From the NCBI GenBank assembly GCA_963520725.1, contig CAUQSG010000026.1:1-21035 (forward strand): a stretch of DNA of 21,035 nt. The letters are read 5' to 3'. The notes beneath the pieces were generated by a model that searched no databases, was not told where the DNA came from, and was given only the letters and a program-made list of their open reading frames with translations. The position numbers and the translations under genes are program-made. The stretch comes from JABCPE02 sp963520725. GTDB lineage: Bacteria; Bacteroidota; Bacteroidia; Flavobacteriales; Weeksellaceae. Below are positions 14,917 through 21,035 of this stretch, one piece after another; position 1 is the stretch's first letter, and each line of letters starts with the position of its first letter.

Positions 14917-16137
14917 TTACATCAGCATTTTTTGTGCTTTTTTCACTCCTTCGATTAGGGAATCTATTTCTTCAAAAGTATTATAAACAGCAAAACTAGC
15001 ACGGATAGTTCCAGAAATCCCGAAAAAATTCATAATCGGCTGGGTGCAGTGGTGTCCTGTGCGCACGGCAATTCCCAATTTATCCAAAATCATTCCTACA
15101 TCAGAAGCGATGAAATTTCCATTTAGATTAAAGGAAATTACGCCTGTCCGCGGAGCTTTTTCGCCATAGATTTTTAGACCGTCTATTTCTTTTAATTTTT
15201 TTTGAGCATAATCTAAAAGTGCCGTTTCATGCTCTTTGATAGAAGAATGTCCTATGTTTTCTACGAAATCCGTGGCTGTTCCTAGAGCGATATTTCCGCC
15301 AACATTGGGTGTTCCTGCTTCGAACCGAAAGGGCAGGTCGGCATAGGTGGTTTTCTCAAAGGTGCAGGTTTTTATCATTTCGCCGCCGCCGTGAAAAGGA
15401 CTGAGTTTATCCAAAACACTTTCCTTTCCGTAGAGAATTCCTGTGCCCATGGGAGCATATATTTTGTGTCCAGAAAAAACAAAAAAATCACAATCCAATT
15501 TCTGAACATCTATTTTAAAATGAGGAACCGACTGGGCGCCGTCGATAACAATGTAGGCAGGAGAGCTGGCTCTGGTTTTTGCAATGATTTCATTTATAGG
15601 GTTGATGATTCCCAGTGCGTTAGAAACTTGATTTACAGCGACTATTTTGGTTTTTTCGGATAGGTTTTTGTCTAAAAAATCCAGTTGTAGAATTCCGTTT
15701 TCATCTATCGGTATAACCTTCAAAACAGCACCTGTTCTCTCGCAAAGCATCTGCCAAGGAACGATGTTTGAGTGGTGTTCCAGATGAGAAATAATGATTT
15801 CGTCTCCTGCTTTTATCAGTGGAGTGATGGAGTAGGAAATTAGGTTGATACTCTCGGTAGTTCCACGAGTGAAAATGATTTCGTGGCTGTATTTCGCGTT
15901 GATGAATTTCTGGATTTTTTGCCGAGAAAGTTCCATTTCTTCGGTTGCTAACTGGCTCAAAGTGTGAATTCCACGATGCACATTAGCATTGATAGTTTGA
16001 TAATATTCCTCCCATTTTTTTATGACCATCAGAGGTTTTTGTGAACTGGCAGCATTATCCAGATATACCAAAGGTTTGTCATTTACCTTTTGGGTAAGAA
16101 TAGGAAATTGCTCCCGTATTTCTTGTATATTCAGCAT
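14917..16137 (-). CDS. sufS: Cysteine desulfurase, SufS type
   Basis: A 406-residue PLP-dependent enzyme that takes sulfur from cysteine for iron-sulfur cluster assembly. The start at 16137 (MLNIQEIREQFPIL) matches the usual SufS N terminus; the upstream extension in frame is not conserved-looking and covers the promoter. Visible motifs: YLDNAASSQKP (25-34), NVHRGIHTLS (52-61), RGTTESINL (91-99), HLEHHSNIVPWQ (118-129) with H121, D199, the PLP lysine K225 in SGHKIYAPMG, FEAGTPNV (272-279), and catalytic C364 in RTGHHCTQP, followed by the group II hallmark R(A)SF at 379-382. Its usual partners sufBCD are not adjacent; neighbours are a stress protein and grpE. Confidence 0.95.
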   Translation of the reverse strand: MLNIQEIREQFPILTQKVNDKPLVYLDNAASSQKPLMVIKKWEEYYQTINANVHRGIHTLSQLATEEMELSRQKIQKFINAKYSHEIIFTRGTTESINLISYSITPLIKAGDEIIISHLEHHSNIVPWQMLCERTGAVLKVIPIDENGILQLDFLDKNLSEKTKIVAVNQVSNALGIINPINEIIAKTRASSPAYIVIDGAQSVPHFKIDVQKLDCDFFVFSGHKIYAPMGTGILYGKESVLDKLSPFHGGGEMIKTCTFEKTTYADLPFRFEAGTPNVGGNIALGTATDFVENIGHSSIKEHETALLDYAQKKLKEIDGLKIYGEKAPRTGVISFNLNGNFIASDVGMILDKLGIAVRTGHHCTQPIMNFFGISGTIRASFAVYNTFEEIDSLIEGVKKAQKMLM

Positions 16138-16161
16138 TATTTTAACTTTGAAAATAAGCCC

Positions 16162-16169
16162 CAAAAGTA
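16162..16169 (-). promoter_or_regulatory. -7 promoter box of sufS
   Basis: TACTTTTG on the minus strand (16169-16162) matches TAnnTTTG, 24 bases before the start. The expected -33 position falls inside the uspA terminator hairpin, where only a T-run is available. Confidence 0.5.
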
Positions 16170-16181
16170 CGATTTTTAAAT

Positions 16182-16213
16182 AAAAAAATCCTTATCAATA
16201 TTGATAAGGATTT
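16182..16213 (-). terminator. Terminator of the usp gene: perfect 28-base palindrome
   Basis: Bases 16186-16213 form a perfect palindrome (arms AAATCCTTATCAAT and its complement), folding into a hairpin of up to 12 pairs. On the minus strand it is followed by TTTT, giving a normal terminator 20 bases past the stress-protein stop. It also lies directly upstream of the sufS -7 box. Confidence 0.8.
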
Positions 16214-16232
16214 AGATTAAAAATATAATTTT

Positions 16233-16679
16233 TTATTTTTCATGACAAGGCACCACCAAAACAGGAATAGGAGATAGTTTGGTAAGCTCTTTTGTCAAAC
16301 TTCCGATGAATACATCGTACATTCCGCTTCTTCCATGAGAGCCCATCACTATATAGCCTGCATTTTTCTGCTCTGCATATGCTAGAATAATATCTTTTGG
16401 GATTCCTTGTTTCAGAAGATGCTCACAGTCTACTCCTTGAGCCACAACCTGCTGTTCTAATCGGTTAAGTTCCAATAATTCTTCACGAATTTCACTTTGT
16501 TCTATTTCTGGGAAATACTGCATACCGATATCACCCACAGCCAATCCTAAATCCATAGGAGCGACATGAATAAGGCAAAGTCTTCCATTCACTTCTTTTG
16601 CAAATTTTATTGCAGCACCTAAAAGTACATCTGTGGTCTTACCAAAATCCACAGGTAAAATAATATTTGTCATAATCAT
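16233..16679 (-). CDS. Universal stress protein (UspA family)
   Basis: A 148-residue single-domain cytosolic protein. The fold begins NIILPVDFGKTTDVLLGAAIKFA, key residues PVDF, then LCLIHVAP. It ends with the ATP-binding motif G-x2-G-x9-G-S: GSHGRSGMYDVFIGS (about residues 114-128), then PIPVLVVP. With that motif intact it should bind ATP, unlike the E. coli UspA subgroup. Such proteins bind ATP and aid survival in stress; the partner is unknown. Two in-frame ATGs (16679 and 16673) are possible, and the second gives MTNIILPVDF. It is third in a likely run after pssA and the exonuclease, with a 61-base gap holding a weak TATCTTTA box (16700-16693). Confidence 0.93.
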   Translation of the reverse strand: MIMTNIILPVDFGKTTDVLLGAAIKFAKEVNGRLCLIHVAPMDLGLAVGDIGMQYFPEIEQSEIREELLELNRLEQQVVAQGVDCEHLLKQGIPKDIILAYAEQKNAGYIVMGSHGRSGMYDVFIGSLTKELTKLSPIPVLVVPCHEK

Positions 16680-16740
16680 AAGTTTTAGTTCTTAAAGATA
16701 AGAAAAATTTCTTTATAAAACCATTTTTTGATTATTTAAA

Positions 16741-17505
16741 TTAAAATTTGCTTCTTAATTGGATGGCAGTCAGGATTTTTTTGGTGTAAAGCGGAAAATC
16801 AGCATTTTGAATCCAGCCGAAATAGCCGATATCTTTCTGGAAAACTTCTTTCACGGGCTGTCCTTTGTATTTTCCAAAAGTGAAAATTTCTTCTTTGTTT
16901 TCATTAAAGGCGATAAATCCAGCCAAATCCGCGAATTTATTATGGAATGAAAATTCACTCAGTCCATTTATGTCCTTTGGAAGTTCTTCGTATTTGCCTA
17001 CCTGTGCATCTATCACTTCAAAAGTAGCCAAGGTGTCTGCCTCTGCAGAGTGGGCGCCTTCCAAATCTTTTCCGCAGTAGAATTTGTATGCGGCAGTAAG
17101 GTTTCTGGGTTCCATTTTGTGGAAAATGACTTGAGCATCAATGAGTTTGAATTTAGATAAATCAAAATCTATCCCAGCTCTTAGGAGTTCTTCTGCTAGT
17201 AAAGGAACATCAAATCTGTTAGAATTAAATCCTCCCAAATCCGTTCCAGAAAGCATTTCCATGATTTTAGGAGCCGCTTCTTTGAAGGTAGGCGCATTTT
17301 CTACATCTTTGTCATAAATCCCATGCACTGCCGATGCTTCCGCTGGAATGGGCATTTCTGGGTTGATGAGCCAAGTTTTGCTTTCTCTGGATGCATCTGG
17401 ATTGACTTTCAGGATGCAGATTTCTACAATCCTGTCTTTGCCGATATTGGTTCCTGTGGTCTCTAAATCAAAGATACACAGTGGTTTATGTAATTTTAAA
17501 TTCAC
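16741..17505 (-). CDS. DnaQ-like 3'-5' exonuclease with ExoX C-terminal domain
   Basis: A 254-residue DEDDh nuclease. The four acidic residues and histidine are all present: D13 and E15 in IFDLETTG, D99 in FNSNRFD, and H152 with D157 in HSAEAD. This predicts an active 3'-5' exonuclease on DNA (or RNA). After residue 205 there is a small domain IFTFGKYKGQPVKEV...YFGWIQNADFP, like the C-terminal module of exodeoxyribonuclease X. That points to single-strand DNA trimming in repair rather than to a polymerase III epsilon subunit, which lacks it. It lies 25 bases after pssA, so it is probably co-transcribed with that lipid gene, without an obvious functional link. The exact substrate is not predictable. 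Confidence 0.9.
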   Translation of the reverse strand: MNLKLHKPLCIFDLETTGTNIGKDRIVEICILKVNPDASRESKTWLINPEMPIPAEASAVHGIYDKDVENAPTFKEAAPKIMEMLSGTDLGGFNSNRFDVPLLAEELLRAGIDFDLSKFKLIDAQVIFHKMEPRNLTAAYKFYCGKDLEGAHSAEADTLATFEVIDAQVGKYEELPKDINGLSEFSFHNKFADLAGFIAFNENKEEIFTFGKYKGQPVKEVFQKDIGYFGWIQNADFPLYTKKILTAIQLRSKF

Positions 17506-17530
17506 GATATTTAAGGTTTGAAAATTAAAT

Positions 17531-18244
17531 TTATTTCAGCTGGTTTTCGAAAACAATGGAAACCAGCATGTAATAGATGATGGATAGCGGAATGCCTGTC
17601 CATCCGAAAAATATTAAAATAGGAATAACACCGATGATTAGGGCTAATTTAGGGTAATTGTCTTCAAGTTTTTTGGACTTGAATTTCATAGCAATCATTT
17701 TAATCGGACTTACCAAAAGCCAAGAGCTCAGAGCGGTAAGTGCTAAAAGAAGTCCCTCGTTTTCCATTAAAAATGAAAAACTTTGATTTTCTTTAAAAGC
17801 AAAATAAAGCCCAAAAATCAGGAAAGTATTGCTCGGTGTATTCAGCCCTTTGAAATAGTAGGTCTGCTCATCATCAATGTTAAAAATAGCCAGTCTCATA
17901 CAGGACAAAAGCGTGATGAAAATCCCTAAATACTGTACTTTGAAAGGTAAATCAATTCCAAAAAGCTGATTCCCAAAAGGCTCCAGCATGACGAACATCG
18001 TAAGCCCTGGCAGCACACCAAAAGTCACCATATCCGCAAGGGAGTCAAGTTGTACGCCGAGCTCAGAATTTGACTTTAAAGCGCGAGCCACGAACCCATC
18101 AAAAAAATCTAAAACGGCCGAGATTAGGATACATATCGCAGTGGTCTGATAATCACCATTTAATAAATGAACTGCTCCCACACATCCAGAAAATAAGTTT
18201 CCGAGAGTGAAGAAATTCGCTAAATTGTTTCTTAAAAAATTCAT
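17531..18244 (-). CDS. pssA: CDP-diacylglycerol-serine O-phosphatidyltransferase
   Basis: A 237-residue inner membrane enzyme with about six to eight hydrophobic helices. It makes phosphatidylserine from CDP-diacylglycerol and serine, the precursor of phosphatidylethanolamine. The CDP-alcohol phosphotransferase motif is exact, with D49-G50, A53-R54, G63, D67 and D71 (DGFVARALKSNSELGVQLD then SLAD), preceded by D46. The N terminus MNFLRNNLANFFTLGNLFSGCVG, key residues NxFTLGNLFSG, fits PssA rather than PgsA or other family members. A terminal Lys-rich loop (KFKSKKLEDNYPK) precedes the last helices. The start codon lies only four bases past a TATATTTG -7 box. It heads the pssA-exonuclease-usp run and diverges from an LtaS-like gene. 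Confidence 0.93.
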   Translation of the reverse strand: MNFLRNNLANFFTLGNLFSGCVGAVHLLNGDYQTTAICILISAVLDFFDGFVARALKSNSELGVQLDSLADMVTFGVLPGLTMFVMLEPFGNQLFGIDLPFKVQYLGIFITLLSCMRLAIFNIDDEQTYYFKGLNTPSNTFLIFGLYFAFKENQSFSFLMENEGLLLALTALSSWLLVSPIKMIAMKFKSKKLEDNYPKLALIIGVIPILIFFGWTGIPLSIIYYMLVSIVFENQLK

Positions 18245-18248
18245 AGAG

Positions 18249-18256
18249 CAAATATA
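18249..18256 (-). promoter_or_regulatory. -7 promoter box of pssA, placed for a leaderless mRNA
   Basis: On the minus strand TATATTTG (18256-18249) is followed by CTCT and then the ATG of pssA. The -33 region has only a weak match (TTCG near 18280-18277). The string TTTGCTCTATG is identical to that at the hflX start. Confidence 0.55.
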
Positions 18257-18319
18257 AAATTTTATTGGATAAAAGCCGAATTTTTGGATTTCATTTTCAT
18301 TATCCTCGGTTAAAAAACT

Positions 18320-18327
18320 TACCTTTG
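18320..18327 (+). promoter_or_regulatory. -7 promoter box of the LtaS-like gene
   Basis: TACCTTTG at 18320-18327 matches TAnnTTTG, 21 bases before the ATG at 18349. The -33 box is imperfect (TTTC at 18295-18298, spacer 21). Confidence 0.5.
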
Positions 18328-18348
18328 TACTATTAAGTTAGAAAAAGT

Positions 18349-20274
18349 ATGAAAGAACTCCGTTTGCAGGAAGTAAAAGTCTTGATATATCGTATATTCC
18401 TTGTTTTTGTTTTTTATCAGGCAGCGAGGTTTTTATTTTGGTTTTTTAATCGGGATTTGCTGGAAATAGACAGTGTTTCTCAGTATTTTAAGCTGGCTTA
18501 TTATGGCACTGCATTTGATACCACGGCGATACTTTATGTCAATATCGTTTTTATTTTTTTTAGTCTTATTCCTTTGACTATCAATACTAAAGGGGGGTAT
18601 CAGAAGTTTTTGTTTTGGCTTTATTTTATTCTGAATGGAATCGCGTATGCGATGAATTTCGGAGATATTGTCTATTATAGATTTAGTCAGTCAAGGCTGA
18701 CTTCTGCGGTGATAAATGTCATTGAAAATGAGCAGAATATAGGCAAGGTTTTTCTAGTTTCTTTAGGACAGAATTTTTGGGTTTTTCTTTGTTTCGTTGT
18801 GTTGATGGGTCTTTGGGTTTTCCTTTATAAAAGAATGAAAATCAAAGAAATAAAGATTGAAAAGAAAATTTGGTATTTTGGAGGTTCTGTGGTAAGTCTT
18901 TGTCTGGCAGCGGTGCTTATAGTCGGCGGAATTCGTGGAGATTTTAAACACAGCACCCGCCCTATCAATTTGGTGGATGCTAACCGCCATACGGACAAGC
19001 CTGCTCATGCAAACATCGTTCTAAACAGTACTTTTTCGTTTTTTAGAACCATCAATACGAATGGCTTTAAGGAAGTGTATTTTGTGGATGAAAAATACAT
19101 CACAGAGAATGTGAAGCCTTATAAAACCTATCAAAGGGAAGTTCCGCAGCCGAGACCTAACATCGTGATTCTCATAGTGGAAAGCCTCGGAAGGGAATAC
19201 ATAGGAGCGTTTAATGAAGATAAAAATATAAAAGATTATGTTTCTTACACGCCGTTTTTGGATAGTTTGTCAAAGGAGAGTCTGATTTTTCCTAATACAT
19301 TTGCTAACGGAAGACAGTCTATTCACGGAATGAGCAGTGTTTTGGCAGGAATTCCGAGTTTAAAGGATGCTTTTACGAGTTCGCCGTATTCTAACCAAAA
19401 GATACAATCCATCGTTTCTGTGGCGAATGAATTGGGCTATGAAACTTCTTTTTATCACGGTGCGCCGAATGGCTCTATGGGCTTTCAGGGATTTGCGAAT
19501 ATCCTCGGTTTCAAGGATTATTTTGGAAAAACTGAGTATAATAATGATAAGGATTTTGATGGGATTTGGGCGATTTGGGATGAGCCTTTTCTGCAATATT
19601 TTGCTAAAAATGTAGGAAAGTCTAATAAACCATTTATGGCAACGGTTTTTACGGCATCTTCGCATCATCCGTTCAAAATTCCTGCGCAATACAAAGGGAA
19701 ATTTAAAAAAGGTTTTGTAGAAATGCACGAACCGATACAATATGCAGACTACGCCTTGAAAAAGTATTTTGAAACGGCGCGAAAACAGCCTTGGTATGAG
19801 AATACTATTTTTGTCATCACGGGAGACCATACGAACAAAATCTACTATCCTGAATACGCCAAAGCGATGAATGGATATGCAGTTCCGATTATTTTCTATT
19901 CTCCAAATCCGAAGTATAATTTGAAAGGAAAAAATATGACCTACGCCCAGCAGATAGACATTTATCCTACACTTGCGGATATCATAGGTTATAATAAGCC
20001 TTTGCGAAGCTGGGGAAGAAGCCTTGTTTCGGATAAAAGTGAGGAATATATCGTCGTCAATTCTGATGCAATACAGGAGCAGTTTATGATAGGAAATTAT
20101 ATCTATCGTTTTGATGGTAAGGATATTACGGGAGTTTATGAAATTACAGACCTTGAACTTAAAAATAATCTTTTTGGTAAGATAAACAATGCCGAGATTG
20201 AACGAGGAAAACTCCTGAGTAAGGCTTGGTATCAGGACTACATGAACAGAGTCATTAGAAAAAAACTAAATTAA
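18349..20274 (+). CDS. LtaS/sulfatase-family membrane phosphotransferase
   Basis: A 641-residue membrane protein with five likely N-terminal transmembrane helices (about 10-30, 55-78, 86-104, 143-160, 174-196) and a large periplasmic alkaline-phosphatase-fold domain from about residue 268. Metal and catalytic motifs are present: E278 in ILIVESLGREYIG, S324 in NGRQSIHGM at the nucleophile position, the HHPF histidines (439-442) and D493-H494 in ITGDHT. The layout is that of lipoteichoic acid synthase and related enzymes that move head groups from phospholipids. A Gram-negative bacterium has no lipoteichoic acid, so it more likely adds phosphoglycerol or phosphoethanolamine to an envelope glycan or lipid. 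The nucleophile is Ser, not the Thr of LtaS. It is divergent from pssA. Confidence 0.88.
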   Translation: MKELRLQEVKVLIYRIFLVFVFYQAARFLFWFFNRDLLEIDSVSQYFKLAYYGTAFDTTAILYVNIVFIFFSLIPLTINTKGGYQKFLFWLYFILNGIAYAMNFGDIVYYRFSQSRLTSAVINVIENEQNIGKVFLVSLGQNFWVFLCFVVLMGLWVFLYKRMKIKEIKIEKKIWYFGGSVVSLCLAAVLIVGGIRGDFKHSTRPINLVDANRHTDKPAHANIVLNSTFSFFRTINTNGFKEVYFVDEKYITENVKPYKTYQREVPQPRPNIVILIVESLGREYIGAFNEDKNIKDYVSYTPFLDSLSKESLIFPNTFANGRQSIHGMSSVLAGIPSLKDAFTSSPYSNQKIQSIVSVANELGYETSFYHGAPNGSMGFQGFANILGFKDYFGKTEYNNDKDFDGIWAIWDEPFLQYFAKNVGKSNKPFMATVFTASSHHPFKIPAQYKGKFKKGFVEMHEPIQYADYALKKYFETARKQPWYENTIFVITGDHTNKIYYPEYAKAMNGYAVPIIFYSPNPKYNLKGKNMTYAQQIDIYPTLADIIGYNKPLRSWGRSLVSDKSEEYIVVNSDAIQEQFMIGNYIYRFDGKDITGVYEITDLELKNNLFGKINNAEIERGKLLSKAWYQDYMNRVIRKKLN

Positions 20275-20284
20275 ATTTAAATAT

Positions 20285-20302
20285 TTTAAACAATTGTTTA
20301 AA
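20285..20302. repeat. Perfect 18-base palindrome after the LtaS-like gene
   Basis: TTTAAACAATTGTTTAAA lies 10 bases past the stop codon. It has only two G-C pairs and is followed by TTTTG, so it would be a poor terminator. It could be a protein-binding dyad for the next gene, whose promoter starts about 50 bases on. The function is not known. Confidence 0.4.
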
Positions 20303-20354
20303 TTTTGAATTTCTCGTAAAATATCATTGATAAAAGGCTTAATTGAAATTTGTT

Positions 20355-20384
20355 TTTGCTGTTTAATTTTTATTTCTATATTTG
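20355..20384 (+). promoter_or_regulatory. Promoter of the DUF2147 gene
   Basis: TTTG at 20355-20358, an 18-base spacer, TATATTTG at 20377-20384, ending 27 bases before ATG 20412. A TTG start at 20382 would lie inside the -7 box, which rules it out. Confidence 0.75.
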
Positions 20385-20411
20385 CGCCGTAAATATTTTA
20401 TAGATTTAATC

Positions 20412-20828
20412 ATGAAAAATTCAATTTTAGCCTTTGCATTATTGTGCAGTTCCATGGCTTTTGCCCAGATAGAGGGAAAATGGAGAACGATAGATGACGA
20501 AACCAAAAAACCAAAATCCATCGTAGAAATTTTTAAAAAATCTGATGGTAAATACTACGCGAAAGTAGTAGAACTACTGATAAAACCAGCTGACCCTAAT
20601 TGTTCCTCTTGTAAAGACGACAGAAAAGGGAAACCTATTTTAGGAATGGAGGTTATCCGTGGGCTGTCTAAAGATGGCGATGAATACAGCGGAGGAACGA
20701 TAACAGACCCTAAAAATGGAAAATCATATAAATGCACGATCAAAAAAGAAGGAAATAACCTTATAGTTCGTGGTTATATAGGATTTTCTGCATTTGGTAG
20801 AAACCAGACATGGCAAAAAGTAAACTAA
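20412..20828 (+). CDS. Secreted DUF2147 family protein
   Basis: A 138-residue protein with a Sec signal peptide (MKNSILAFALLCSSMAFAQ, cleavage before Gln19). The mature part is about 120 residues with the DUF2147 pattern: IEGKWRTIDDETKKPKSIVEI (key residues GKWxTxDDxT), KYYAKVVEL, a cysteine pair in NCSSCKDDRKGKPILGMEV, then DGDEYSGGTITDPKNGKSY with the GGxIxDPxxGKxY signature, and a final GFSAFGRNQTW. The fold resembles a small lipocalin-like barrel. The function is unknown; the CSSC pair may form a disulfide or bind metal. The start at 20412 is chosen because the promoter -7 box covers any earlier start. Monocistronic, with a terminator downstream. Confidence 0.9.
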   Translation: MKNSILAFALLCSSMAFAQIEGKWRTIDDETKKPKSIVEIFKKSDGKYYAKVVELLIKPADPNCSSCKDDRKGKPILGMEVIRGLSKDGDEYSGGTITDPKNGKSYKCTIKKEGNNLIVRGYIGFSAFGRNQTWQKVN

Positions 20829-20844
20829 ACTATATGAATTAATG

Positions 20845-20880
20845 AAAAAATCCTTTCTTGATTATAGAAAGGATTTTTTT
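20845..20880 (+). terminator. Terminator of the DUF2147 gene
   Basis: Stem TCCTTTCT (20851-20858) / AGAAAGGA (20866-20873), flanked by AAAAAA and TTTTTTT, with a seven-base loop. It begins 17 bases after the stop codon. Confidence 0.85.
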
Positions 20881-20959
20881 GTTAAGTATATAAAAAAGGA
20901 TATATTTTCATATAAATAAGCCCAATTGTTCAAATAAAAGAAAAAAATCAACAAAAAAA

Positions 20960-20990
20960 TTTGCAGATTAAAAAAGTTTTTATATTTTTG
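20960..20990 (+). promoter_or_regulatory. Perfect promoter at the right edge, for a gene beyond the window
   Basis: TTTG at 20960-20963, 19 bases, TATTTTTG at 20983-20990: the best match in the window to the Bacteroidota consensus. A start site near 20996 is expected. An open GTG frame begins at 21021 (MSSQY, in frame to the edge), but too little is seen to call a gene. Confidence 0.7.
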
Positions 20991-21035
20991 CAAAATATTC
21001 GAACAAAAAAGAACAGAATAGTGTCTAGTCAATAC

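Noticed and set aside
16138..16164. Longer sufS start adding nine residues
   Set aside because: The sufS -7 box (16169-16162) overlaps it; MLNIQEIR matches the usual SufS start.
19360..19830. A 156-codon minus-strand frame inside the LtaS-like gene
   Set aside because: Antisense shadow with biased, motif-free composition and no promoter.
20382..20411. TTG start for the DUF2147 protein, adding ten residues
   Set aside because: It lies in the promoter -7 box and would bury the signal peptide behind a charged extension.
21021..21035. GTG start of a new gene (MSSQY)
   Set aside because: Only five codons are visible; it fits the promoter at 20960-20990 but cannot be supported as a gene.

Overview
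This looks like an ordinary stretch of core chromosome from a member of the phylum Bacteroidota, most likely the Flavobacteriia and near the Riemerella/Bergeyella/Chryseobacterium group. Four things point there: AT-rich DNA, genes preceded by the Bacteroidota promoter type (TTTG, about 19 bases, TAnnTTTG) rather than -35/-10 boxes, an OmpA protein with thrombospondin type 3 repeats, and YebC, YbiT-like and DnaJ variants that look typical of this clade. The genus is an inference. I see no transposon, prophage, CRISPR array, tRNA or rRNA, and no stretch over 300 bases without a gene.

Layout. Bases 1-1446 hold the 3' two thirds of DNA polymerase I (plus strand, cut by the window edge), then a secreted SIMPL-domain protein with its own promoter and terminator. 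Bases 2284-5514 form a tight plus-strand operon: a GT2 glycosyltransferase, a second (probably GT-B) glycosyltransferase with a GTG start, and an NhaC-type antiporter that overlaps it by one base. A bidirectional terminator separates it from two minus-strand genes, a small coiled-coil lipoprotein and a YbiT-like ABC-F ATPase. The ABC-F gene diverges from asnA-smpB across a 47-base gap in which the two promoters interpenetrate. Then, on the plus strand, come ompA (strong promoter and terminator), yebC and hflX.

Bases 13123-18244 are all minus strand. In transcription order they are pssA, an ExoX-like exonuclease and a universal stress protein; then sufS; then grpE and dnaJ, which end at a bidirectional terminator shared with hflX. 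An LtaS/sulfatase-type membrane transferase diverges from pssA and is followed by a secreted DUF2147 protein. A perfect promoter at the right edge (20960-20990) should drive a gene that lies mostly outside.

Functional themes are protein quality control and ribosome maintenance (grpE, dnaJ, smpB, hflX, the ABC-F protein), envelope building (pssA, LtaS-like protein, OmpA, glycosyltransferases, lipoprotein) and DNA repair (polA, exonuclease). I did not find a convincing undescribed multi-gene system. The best leads are small. hflX and pssA share a start-site arrangement in which the promoter -7 box ends four bases before the ATG, implying leaderless mRNAs. The asnA/ABC-F promoters overlap. The ABC-F protein has lost exactly one of its two composite ATP sites, and DnaJ has lost exactly one of its two zinc sites.
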